Source: UBA2334 sp964396895 | Lineage (GTDB): Bacteria; Pseudomonadota; Gammaproteobacteria; Burkholderiales; Burkholderiaceae_C | Assembly (NCBI GenBank): GCA_964396895.1 | Contig: CAYNGJ010000005.1 | Coordinates: 124,001-188,000 of the forward strand | Length of the DNA stretch: 64,000 bases | Direction: 5' to 3' | Shown here: one piece after another, positions 56,825 through 64,000 of the stretch | How positions within the stretch are numbered: the first letter of the stretch is position 1 | Layout: every line of letters starts with the position of its first letter | Translations under genes and position numbers: made by a program | The notes under the pieces: model-generated | Database searches by the model: none | Seen by the model: the letters and a program-made list of their open reading frames with translations, nothing else | Told to the model about the DNA's origin: nothing

Positions 56825-57820
56825 TCAGGCGGCGGGTTTTTTGACCGGTCGGGGTTTGGTGGGGGCTTTGGCGGGCGCCGTGTCGGTCGCCGGTCCTGTG
56901 CTGCCTTTGACGCGGGCGCTGATCAGCACGGGTTTGCCACCGGTCAGCGCATCGAAGCGGTTGCCCATGGTGGTTTCCAATGCCGCCAAGCGCTGCTCTG
57001 TCGGCGGGTGGGTCGACAACACCAGCGAGTAGCCGGGGTCGGTGGGCTTGGCGGCCGACAGGGTCTGCAGCAATGCAGGCAAGCCGAAGGGGTCTAGGCC
57101 GGCGCGGGTGGCCAGGGTCACACCCTTGCGGTCGGCCTCGTATTCATCGCCCCTGTCCAGACCTTTCGCGTACAGCTCCTTGCCCATGCTGACCAACTGA
57201 GAGGCCACGAACGAGCCCAGCGCTCCCTTGGCCTGACTGGCCAGCAACTGGCCCGCCAAGGCTGTCTGGGCCGTTTTGTTGAGCGATTTGAGGTGGTGTT
57301 TTTCCACCACATGCACAATTTCGTGGGCCAGCACCCCACCCAACTCGGCCTCGTCTTGCGCGGCGTCTATCAAGCCCTTGGTCACGAACACGTAGCCGCC
57401 CGGGGCCGCAAAGGCGTTGAAGCCGGCGTCGTCCAGCACCATGAAGGTCCAGGGCAGATCGGGCCGGGCCGACTGCAGGCTGATCCAGCGCCCCAGGCGG
57501 TTCACGTAGGCCTGCAGGGCCATGTCTTTGTGCAGGGGTTTGCTGCCAAGGAGGATGGCCGACAGTTGACGGCCAATGTCAATTTCCTTGGGTTCGTCTA
57601 TGTTGTTGATGGACTGCGCCAACAACTCGATCAGGTTGCCGCCACCGGCCGGTGCAGCCACTCCCAGTGGCAGCGGTGTGCCCGCACCACCACCCAGGGC
57701 GCTGAGGGTGCCCATCAGCGCGCCTGCGCCACCCGAACCGGTCGCCTGTGGGTTGGTGACACAGCCTGCCAGCAGTGCGCCCAGGCAGGCCAGCAGCAAG
57801 GAATTCAAGGGTGCGCGCAT
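56825..57820 (-). CDS. M48-family metallopeptidase lipoprotein
   Basis: A 331-residue protein with a lipoprotein signal (lipobox LLAGC, Cys20). The zinc site is His166-Glu167-x2-His170 in LAHEIVH, with Glu229 in the EADR segment as likely third ligand. Relatives (BepA/LoiP type) are envelope quality-control peptidases. A Pro/Lys/Ala-rich tail ends the protein. It lies 29 bp downstream of the SH3 protein gene on the same strand. Confidence 0.92.
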   Translation of the reverse strand: MRAPLNSLLLACLGALLAGCVTNPQATGSGGAGALMGTLSALGGGAGTPLPLGVAAPAGGGNLIELLAQSINNIDEPKEIDIGRQLSAILLGSKPLHKDMALQAYVNRLGRWISLQSARPDLPWTFMVLDDAGFNAFAAPGGYVFVTKGLIDAAQDEAELGGVLAHEIVHVVEKHHLKSLNKTAQTALAGQLLASQAKGALGSFVASQLVSMGKELYAKGLDRGDEYEADRKGVTLATRAGLDPFGLPALLQTLSAAKPTDPGYSLVLSTHPPTEQRLAALETTMGNRFDALTGGKPVLISARVKGSTGPATDTAPAKAPTKPRPVKKPAA

Positions 57821-57849
57821 GGTGATGCTCCTGTTGCGGCGGGTAGGGT

Positions 57850-58419
57850 TCAGTTGGCGTTGCCGCCGCGGGGTGCGGGTGCAGCGCTGTCGGGAAGTTC
57901 GGCCACTTGGCGCGGGCTCAGGCCGCTGCGTTGAGCGAACTGTTTGGCCTGGGCTTCGCTGGTGCGCAGGCGTTCGCCCTGGGTCACTGCCGCCGGGTTG
58001 GGTTGGGCAGTGGCCACGTCGTTGGCATCCAGTCCGCGCACCCCCAGGGTGCTGGTGGTCACGGGCTTGGACGACGCTGGCGCAAACAGACTGCCCACGC
58101 CGCGCAGCACATTGCCCGCGCCGCTGCTGCTGGCGCCTGCCGCTGCTGACGCAGCGCTCAGGTCGAACAGGCGCATCCAGCCCTGCTGGCCACCCTCGGC
58201 CTTGATGCGCATCCAGGCACCTTGGCGCTCACCGTGGTGGACCACCGTGCTGCTGGCGGCGATGGGCATGAGGGACTCGGCGGTGGCATCGGGTTGTTTG
58301 CGAACCTCGGTGTCGCGCTTGACGGTGAGGGTCTGGGCGGTTTGTGCTTGGGCTACCCAAGGACCCAGGCACAGGGCCAACAAGACCAGACGGGCGAAAG
58401 GAAGAGGGGCTTGGTGCAT
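57850..58419 (-). CDS. secreted SH3-domain protein
   Basis: A 189-residue protein with a signal peptide (about 1-26, ending VAQAQ), an SH3-like domain (about 31-85: LTVKRDTEVRKQPDA, AWMRIKAEGGQQGWMRL), and a low-complexity C-terminal half with a SGLSPRQVAELP segment. It is likely periplasmic and possibly binds peptidoglycan. It may form an operon with the M48 peptidase. ATG 58419 is used over 58443. Confidence 0.75.
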   Translation of the reverse strand: MHQAPLPFARLVLLALCLGPWVAQAQTAQTLTVKRDTEVRKQPDATAESLMPIAASSTVVHHGERQGAWMRIKAEGGQQGWMRLFDLSAASAAAGASSSGAGNVLRGVGSLFAPASSKPVTTSTLGVRGLDANDVATAQPNPAAVTQGERLRTSEAQAKQFAQRSGLSPRQVAELPDSAAPAPRGGNAN

Positions 58420-58461
58420 GATGGTCCCTTGAGTCATCAACAACGATCAGAGGCACAGTGT

Positions 58462-59298
58462 ATGGATTTGGGACTGACGGGTAAATGGGCGCTGGTGTGT
58501 GGGGCCAGCAAGGGGTTGGGGCTGGGCTGCGCCCAGGCCCTTGCGCAAGAGGGTGTGCATGTGGTCATGGTGGCGCGTGGCGCTCCGGCGCTGCAACAGG
58601 CGGCTGCCGAGTTGCGCGCTTATTTGGCACATTTTTCGCACCCCTCTGGGTTGAACCCCTTGCAATTGCCGCAGGTGTTGACGGTGGCGGCGGACATCAC
58701 CACGGCCGAAGGGCGGGAGGCTGCGTTCAGCGTGCCCGATGGACCTGGTCGGAATTTCGACGTGGTGGTGACCAATGCCGGGGGGCCGCCACCCGGCGAT
58801 TTTCGGGATTGGGACAGGGACGCTTGGTTGAAGGCGGTGGATGCGAACATGCTCACCCCCATCGAACTCATCAAGGCCACGGTGGACGGCATGGCGGCAC
58901 GGGGCTTTGGGCGGGTGGTCAACATCACCAGCAGCGCGGTGAAGGCACCCATTGACATCCTGGGCTTGTCCAATGGCGCGCGCAGCGGGCTCACGGGGTT
59001 TGTGGCCGGTGTGGCGCGCAACCCCGGCCTGGCGGCGCATGGGGTCACCGTCAACAACCTCTTGCCAGGTGCATTTGACACCGACCGGTTGCGCACCACC
59101 TTGCAAGGTGCGGCCACCAAAACGGGCCAGCCGATGGACGCGGTGGTGGAAGGTCGGCGCAACGGCATACCTGCCCGCCGCTTCGGCACACCTGAAGAAT
59201 TTGGCCGTATCTGCGCTTTTTTGTGCAGCATGCACGCCGGTTACATCACCGGGCAGAACATCCTGGCCGACGGTGGCGCTTACCCAGGCGCTTTCTGA
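58462..59298 (+). CDS. atypical short-chain dehydrogenase/reductase
   Basis: A 278-residue Rossmann-fold SDR. The cofactor motif is GASKGLGLG, the NAG motif is VVTNAGGPPPG, and the NITSSAVK segment carries the catalytic Ser. The Tyr-x3-Lys pair is replaced by Ser and Arg (LGLSNGAR), a pattern seen in a known atypical subgroup, so normal SDR chemistry is doubtful. Its last 19 bases overlap the convergent EamA gene. Confidence 0.87.
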   Translation: MDLGLTGKWALVCGASKGLGLGCAQALAQEGVHVVMVARGAPALQQAAAELRAYLAHFSHPSGLNPLQLPQVLTVAADITTAEGREAAFSVPDGPGRNFDVVVTNAGGPPPGDFRDWDRDAWLKAVDANMLTPIELIKATVDGMAARGFGRVVNITSSAVKAPIDILGLSNGARSGLTGFVAGVARNPGLAAHGVTVNNLLPGAFDTDRLRTTLQGAATKTGQPMDAVVEGRRNGIPARRFGTPEEFGRICAFLCSMHAGYITGQNILADGGAYPGAF

Positions 59299-60233
59299 TC
59301 GGGGGGCAACACCGCCGGGCGGTTTCTGGACGACACCACGATGCCTCCCACGATCAGGGCGAACGCCATGGCGTGAAATGGCTTGGGCATTTCACCCAGC
59401 ACTGCGGCCGACAACACGGCCGCAAACAGTGGCGTGAGGTTGATGAAGAAGCCCGCCACCTGTGGCCCGGCAGCGGCCACCCCATGGCCCCAGCAATAGT
59501 AGGCCAGCAACGAGGGGCCCAAGGCCACGTAGGCGAGTGACACGGCCAGCGGCCAGCCCCAGGCGATGTGGGCCCCCGGCAGCAAGCCCCATTCGATGCC
59601 CGAGAACAAACCAGACCAGATGAGCCCGGGCACCATCTGCGCCAGCAACCAGGCTGCCCAGTCGTTGCGCAAGGTTACCGGGTCGGGTTGGTGGACGGGT
59701 GGCCGCGTCAACAGCCAGCTGTACAGGCTCCAAGTGGCCGTGGCCAGCAGCATCAGCAAGTCTCCCGGTACCGGGCGCAGCGCCAGCAATTGCCCCCAAT
59801 CGCCCCGGGTAAGAACGGTCAGCACGCCGCCGGTGGACAGGGTCACCCCCCACCACTGCTGGCGCGAAATGGTGGCTCCAAAAAAAAGACGTCCCAGGCC
59901 CAGCATGAAGATGGGCGTGCTGGCCGCGACCAGTGTCACGTTCAGTGGTGACGAGGTTTTGAGTGCCATGTACTGAAGCGCGTTGTAGCAGCCCATGCCC
60001 AACAGGCCCAGTATCGCCAGCCGTCGCCAGTGGGCCCACAACGGACTGTCACGGCGGAGCACCCAGCTGGCCAGGGGCAGCAACAGCAAAAAAGCCACCA
60101 TCCAGCGCAGCAGGTTGAAGGTGATGGGGGGAACCGAGGTGCTCATCAACCGGCCCACCACGGCATTGCCCGCCCACAGCATGGGCGGAATGGTGAGCAG
60201 CAGGGCGGTGCGGGCGGTGAGGCGTTGGGTCAT
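59280..60233 (-). CDS. EamA/DMT-family transporter
   Basis: A 317-residue protein with ten hydrophobic helices in two EamA repeats (RWMVAFLLLLPLASWVL, NVTLVAASTPIFMLGLGRL). The substrate is unknown. ATG 60233 starts just before the first helix; the frame extends to 60326 without good reason. It is divergent from the MipA gene and converges with the SDR gene. Confidence 0.87.
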   Translation of the reverse strand: MTQRLTARTALLLTIPPMLWAGNAVVGRLMSTSVPPITFNLLRWMVAFLLLLPLASWVLRRDSPLWAHWRRLAILGLLGMGCYNALQYMALKTSSPLNVTLVAASTPIFMLGLGRLFFGATISRQQWWGVTLSTGGVLTVLTRGDWGQLLALRPVPGDLLMLLATATWSLYSWLLTRPPVHQPDPVTLRNDWAAWLLAQMVPGLIWSGLFSGIEWGLLPGAHIAWGWPLAVSLAYVALGPSLLAYYCWGHGVAAAGPQVAGFFINLTPLFAAVLSAAVLGEMPKPFHAMAFALIVGGIVVSSRNRPAVLPPDQKAPG

Positions 60234-60342
60234 GGGTGGTGCAGCAGGGCAGGGGAAGTCAATGTAAGGCATGGACCGGGTGACTCGGACAGGAAGGGCT
60301 TTGGACTGTCCAGTCTTGCCCTGCATGCGGCATACTCATTCC

Positions 60343-61242
60343 ATGGAACTCCCAAATGTGAACGGTGGCACGAAACGGTACGGATGGTTGGTGTGCGCGG
60401 TTGGTGCCACCAGCCTGCTCCACCTGCCAGAAGCGATGGCCCAATCGGCAGTCCCCTCAAAGGCTGCGCCTGTGCATGCACTGAATGCGCCTGGCACAGA
60501 GCCCGACACCGAGGCCATGCCCGACGGTGATGGCAAGTGGGTGCTGGGGCTGACGGCCAGTGCCACTCCCTCTTACGCCGGCGCTTCCGACCGTCAATGG
60601 GGCATTCGCCCTGTGCTGGCGGGCCGGGTGGGGCGGTGGATGGTGTCCACCTCGTCTGCCCGCCGCTTGGCGGGCTTGTCGCTCGCGGGGGGCATCAGCA
60701 CCACGGTGGTCGACTCTGATCGGTGGCAATTGGGGGTGGGTGTTCGCCTCACCCACGGGCGCGACAGCGCCGACAACCCGTTGCTGACGGGGTTGCCGGA
60801 CGTACCAGGCTCGGTGGCCATCCGGGCATCCAGCCACTGGGTGCTGACGCCGACCTGGCGGGTCACCGGCAGCCTGCAACAAGACCTGCAGCGTGGGCAG
60901 GGCCTGCACGCCACGGTGGGCTTGGGGTGGTCGCGTCGCTTGGCTTCAGGTTGGACGCTGGACGCGGGCTCCGGGGTGACCTGGGCCAATGCCCCAGCCA
61001 TGAACACGTTTTACGGGGTGCTTGCGGATCAGACACGGGCCGGGCGCAGCGCGTGGCAGCCCGGTGCTGGCTTGGAGCAGTGGCATTGGGGTGTCGGTGC
61101 ATCTCGCGCGTTGAGTGCCCACTGGCGTTTCGCCGCCAGTGTGGGGCGCAGCACCCTGTTGGGTGGCGCTGCACACAGCCCCCTGACGGTGCAGCGCAGC
61201 GGAACAACCGCACAGGTCAGCCTGGCATATGTGGGTTGGTAA
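60343..61242 (+). CDS. MipA/OmpV-family outer-membrane protein
   Basis: A 299-residue protein with an N-terminal hydrophobic signal (about 12-34, ending EAMAQS) and many alternating beta-strands, closing with VSLAYVGW and an aromatic end residue. The family includes MipA, a scaffold for peptidoglycan enzymes. It stands alone with a divergent promoter region (60234-60342). Confidence 0.82.
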   Translation: MELPNVNGGTKRYGWLVCAVGATSLLHLPEAMAQSAVPSKAAPVHALNAPGTEPDTEAMPDGDGKWVLGLTASATPSYAGASDRQWGIRPVLAGRVGRWMVSTSSARRLAGLSLAGGISTTVVDSDRWQLGVGVRLTHGRDSADNPLLTGLPDVPGSVAIRASSHWVLTPTWRVTGSLQQDLQRGQGLHATVGLGWSRRLASGWTLDAGSGVTWANAPAMNTFYGVLADQTRAGRSAWQPGAGLEQWHWGVGASRALSAHWRFAASVGRSTLLGGAAHSPLTVQRSGTTAQVSLAYVGW

Positions 61243-61315
61243 AGTGCGGGTTTGACCTTCGTGGGCGGGCAGTCGGTGCCCCCCCAATGCACTGACCCAC
61301 CACAGGAGACACACC

Positions 61316-62311
61316 ATGGGCAACCTCACCTCTTTGGCCATTCAGATTCAACAACCCGGTGGTCCCGAGGCCATGTCATTGGTGACCGTACCCGTGGGTG
61401 AGCCCGGGCCTGGCCAGGTGCGGGTGGCCCACCAGGCCATTGGATTGAACTACATCGATGTGTACCAACGCAGCGGCCTGTACCCGCTGCCCATGCCCTT
61501 GCAGCTGGGCATGGAAGGGGCTGGCGTGGTGGAGGCGGTGGGTGAGGGTGTGACTCACCTGAGCGTGGGTGATCGCGTGGCCTACGCCGCCAACCCGCCT
61601 GGGAGTTATTGCCAGCGTCGCGTCATGCCCGCCATGAATGTGTGCCGACTGCCCGACGGCATTTCGTTTGAAACCGGTGCGGCCATGATGCTCAAAGGCC
61701 TGACCGCCCAGTACCTGCTCAAACGGACCCTGCCTCAAGGCGGCTTGCAGCCCGGTGACTTTGTGCTGTTTCACGCGGCTGCAGGTGGTGTGGGTCTCAT
61801 CGCTTGCCAGTGGGCCAAGGCATTGGGATTGCAACTCATTGGGACCGCTGGTTCAGATGAAAAATGTGCCCTGGCGCTCGAAAATGGTGCAAAGTTTGCT
61901 ATCAATTACAAAACTGAGGATTTTGCCGCCAGGGTGAAAGACATCACCAGTGGCCAAGGCGTCAAGGTCGTTTACGACTCGGTGGGCAAAGACACCTGGG
62001 ACAAGTCCCTGGACTGTCTACAACCGTTTGGCCTCATGGCCACGTTTGGCAATGCCAGCGGGCCAGTGCCACCGTTTGCCCCCGCCGTGCTGGCGGCCAA
62101 GGGATCGCTGTACGTCACGCGCCAGACGCTGTTCAGCCACATCACCAGCCGCGAGCGCACGCAGGCCATGGCCGACGACCTGTTCGCCGTGGTGCAAAGT
62201 GGCGCGGTGAACATCCGCATCGACCAGCGTTTTCCGCTGGCCAACGTGCAAGCGGCACACCGCAGCCTGGAGGCCAGGCAAACCACGGGCTGCACCATTC
62301 TCCTGCCGTGA
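61316..62311 (+). CDS. quinone oxidoreductase (zinc-free MDR family)
   Basis: A 331-residue NADPH-dependent oxidoreductase of the QorA type. The N-terminal domain contains GLNYIDVYQRSGLYPLP (in part, NYIDVYQRSG), and the NADPH-binding motif is AAGGVGLIACQWAK. It lacks the zinc-binding cysteines of alcohol dehydrogenases. AGGAG at 61304-61308 fixes ATG 61316. Residues about 181-200 coincide with an A+T-rich repeat, without obvious change in length. Confidence 0.93.
   Translation: MGNLTSLAIQIQQPGGPEAMSLVTVPVGEPGPGQVRVAHQAIGLNYIDVYQRSGLYPLPMPLQLGMEGAGVVEAVGEGVTHLSVGDRVAYAANPPGSYCQRRVMPAMNVCRLPDGISFETGAAMMLKGLTAQYLLKRTLPQGGLQPGDFVLFHAAAGGVGLIACQWAKALGLQLIGTAGSDEKCALALENGAKFAINYKTEDFAARVKDITSGQGVKVVYDSVGKDTWDKSLDCLQPFGLMATFGNASGPVPPFAPAVLAAKGSLYVTRQTLFSHITSRERTQAMADDLFAVVQSGAVNIRIDQRFPLANVQAAHRSLEARQTTGCTILLP
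61859..61915 (+). repeat. A+T-rich interspersed element, copy 9
   Basis: Blocks are AAAAATGTGC, GGCGC, 20 bp, then GCTATCAATTA. It lies wholly inside the quinone oxidoreductase gene, in frame, in a clear local A+T-rich patch. Confidence 0.62.
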
Positions 62312-62319
62312 TGGGGGCT

Positions 62320-62365
62320 GAGGGCATGTCCCTCGCTCATTCGCAATACCCGACGAAGCTCGTCG
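62320..62365 (+). other. two adjacent hairpins after quinone oxidoreductase gene
   Basis: GAGGG-CATGT-CCCTC (62320-62334) and CGACGA-AGC-TCGTCG (62351-62365) form two short stems within the 163-bp gap before the CHASE4 gene. No T-run follows, so this is not a classic terminator; a rho-dependent end or an mRNA-stability role is possible. Confidence 0.35.
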
Positions 62366-62474
62366 CATGGACTGTTCCCGTGTCAAACGCCATGGCAGAA
62401 TGGCCACGCCACAAAGGCACGGCAGCTCAGCCATGGGTTGACCGCACAACACATCGTTGGGATTTGCATCAAAC

Positions 62475-64000
62475 ATGACGGATGAAATTTCATCGGCGCG
62501 GCCGAGGCCAAGCGCTGCCCACCTCGCCCGGGGCGCGCTGGGACGTTGGCTGGTCGTGCGCATGGTGGTCATCCTGTGTGTGGCCGTGGGCGGCGTCTTG
62601 TTGCTCAGCCACCAGGCCTTGTCGACCCTGTTCGACGAATTCGAGCAATCGGCCGCTCGGCAGCAACTGGCCAGGGTTCAGTCGGCCCTGCAACAAGATG
62701 GCCGTGCTCTGGGTGAGGTGGTACAGGACTACGCGCAGTGGGACGACGCCCACCGGTTTGTGCGGGGTCAACAGCCCAACTTCATGGCCGACAACTTCAC
62801 GTCGGCATCCATGCGCAACCTGCGCTTGGATGCCGTGCTGGTGTTGGACGGACAGGGCCGTTGGCTGGCCGATGTTCAGAACGGACCTCAAGGACTTGTC
62901 CCGCGCATCCAACCGGCGTGGCTGAGTGCCTTGGTGCAGGCGAACAAGCCTCTGCGCTGTGCCGACACCCGTGAAGCCGGTGTTTGGGTGGATGACACGC
63001 TGCTGATGGTGGCACGCATGCCCATCTCCAACACGGCAGGGAATCTCCCGCCAGTGGGGTGCATGGTGTTTGTCCGGGAGGTCAACGCCGCTTACCTGTC
63101 GGGCATGGAGCAATATTCTGGCATCCGCATCTCTCTGTCCCGCACCCCGGGCATGGCCGACCCAACGCTGGTGCAACAGGCCGATGGCATGTGGGTGGCG
63201 AGCGCTCACTTGCCCCTGGTGGCGGGTTCTCTGAGTGTTCACTACCAATCCCAGCTGGGGGAGCAGCGCCGCACAATCATGGCCTGGTTGATGCTGGCGC
63301 TGGTGTTGGTCACGGTGATGGCGGTGGGCGTGCTGTACGCTTTGGTGCAAGGCAAGGTGGTGAAGCGGCTGCGCCACGCCGCGCAGCTGGCCGACGGCTA
63401 TCGGCGCACACCCGACGCGCCCATCGTCTGGCCAGACCAGGGGGAGGACGAAATTGACCGCTTGGGTCTGTCACTGAACGAGTTGGTGTCCCAGGTCAGG
63501 GCGCACCAGCACCACGCGGCCCACCACGACGCGTTGACCGGCCTGAGCAACCGCCGAGGGTTGGAGGCAGCGCTGGCCGCGGTGTCGTTTGAGTTTGGTG
63601 ATGTCAGTGGCCCATTGGCCTGTCTGGTGTTGCTGGACCTGGACAACTTCAAAACCATCAACGATGGTTTTGGTCATGAGGTGGGTGACGCACTGTTGTG
63701 CCGTGTGGCACACCAGATCGAGGCCGTTGGCCGCAGCGGTGACACCACCGCGCGCACCGGAGGCGACGAGTTCGCCCTGTTGCTGCACGGACTGTCTCGC
63801 GAGCAGGCCCTGGCCCTGGTGACAACGTTGATGGAACAGCTGCGCTTGCCGTTGGTCCATGGGGGCTTGCAGGTGGCCACCAGTGGCTCTGTGGGGCTGG
63901 CGTTTTCCGACAGCGCCCCCAGCGCCCAGAGCCTGTTGCGCCACGCCGATCTGGCCATGTACCAAGCCAAGCAGCGGGGGCGAAACGGCTGGGTCATTTT
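62475..64000 (+). CDS. CHASE4-GGDEF diguanylate cyclase, 3' end outside window
   Basis: 508 codons are visible and the frame is still open at the window end. The order is a membrane helix (about 29-45), a periplasmic CHASE4 sensor (hallmark DYAQWDDAHRFV near 83-94), a second helix (about 272-292), a HAMP-like linker, and a GGDEF domain. The latter has DALTGLSNRRG, LDLDNFKTINDGFGHEVGD and the intact signature GGDEF at 429-433. It likely makes c-di-GMP in response to an extracytoplasmic signal. ATG 62475 is the first start upstream of the helix. An EAL domain may follow beyond the window. Confidence 0.88.
   Translation, partial: MTDEISSARPRPSAAHLARGALGRWLVVRMVVILCVAVGGVLLLSHQALSTLFDEFEQSAARQQLARVQSALQQDGRALGEVVQDYAQWDDAHRFVRGQQPNFMADNFTSASMRNLRLDAVLVLDGQGRWLADVQNGPQGLVPRIQPAWLSALVQANKPLRCADTREAGVWVDDTLLMVARMPISNTAGNLPPVGCMVFVREVNAAYLSGMEQYSGIRISLSRTPGMADPTLVQQADGMWVASAHLPLVAGSLSVHYQSQLGEQRRTIMAWLMLALVLVTVMAVGVLYALVQGKVVKRLRHAAQLADGYRRTPDAPIVWPDQGEDEIDRLGLSLNELVSQVRAHQHHAAHHDALTGLSNRRGLEAALAAVSFEFGDVSGPLACLVLLDLDNFKTINDGFGHEVGDALLCRVAHQIEAVGRSGDTTARTGGDEFALLLHGLSREQALALVTTLMEQLRLPLVHGGLQVATSGSVGLAFSDSAPSAQSLLRHADLAMYQAKQRGRNGWVI

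Overview
The window is about 64 kb of GC-rich chromosomal DNA. Its gene order (dgt, gltBD, mlaFEDACB, ibaG, murA, the his operon, a HIT protein, tatABC, an HtrA protease) is typical of Burkholderiales. Gene content, codon bias and many short A+T-rich interspersed segments point to the Comamonadaceae; that placement is inference. It looks like core chromosome with one disturbed spot, the IS element at 5.5-8.0 kb. I saw no rRNA, tRNA, CRISPR array or prophage. No stretch over 300 bases lacks a gene.

Layout. 1-8.4 kb: the end of a methyltransferase gene, then on the minus strand a nitric oxide reductase cluster (norB remnant, norQ, a membrane 4Fe-4S protein gene, norD). norB has lost its 5' end at the edge of an intact 2.5-kb IS21-family element, and on the other side of the IS lies the 3' stump of a TonB-dependent heme-type receptor gene. 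No target duplication is visible, so this is either an IS-mediated deletion or rearrangement, or an assembly join between two IS copies. 8.4-17.5 kb: dgt, a conserved unknown gene, a REP-associated tyrosine transposase (RAYT), and gltB-gltD for glutamate synthesis. 17.7-25.0 kb: the complete mla phospholipid-transport operon, an ABC-2 exporter pair, ibaG and murA, all cell-envelope functions. 25.1-33.7 kb: histidine biosynthesis (hisG D C B H A F I E) with an aldose-epimerase-like gene between hisA and hisF and an inverted LapA-like gene between hisF and hisI. 33.7-36.2 kb: a small membrane protein, a HIT protein and tatABC. 36.2-42.2 kb (minus): rpfE-like, recJ, PHP phosphoesterase, EamA transporter and HtrA protease. 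42.2-51.1 kb: lolCD, a Cys/Met PLP enzyme, a TatD-like nuclease, a hypoxanthine/uracil-type DNA glycosylase, a spermidine-synthase-like gene, an orphan PilB/GspE-type ATPase and a membrane protein with a degenerate GGDEF domain. 51.2-64 kb: an FNR-type regulator, tctBA, gamma-glutamyltransferase, two EamA transporters, an M48 lipoprotein peptidase, an SH3 protein, an atypical SDR, a MipA/OmpV protein, a quinone oxidoreductase and a CHASE4-GGDEF protein that runs off the window.

The most striking non-gene signal is a family of at least nine degenerate ~50-bp A+T-rich elements with a rigid internal layout: CGC, then exactly 20 bp, then GC(T/A), with A/T-rich ends. They occur in both orientations and sit on gene starts (mlaD, hisD, recJ, an EamA gene), gene ends (gltB, lapA-like), or in frame inside genes (DNA glycosylase, quinone oxidoreductase). 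One copy directly abuts the RAYT gene.
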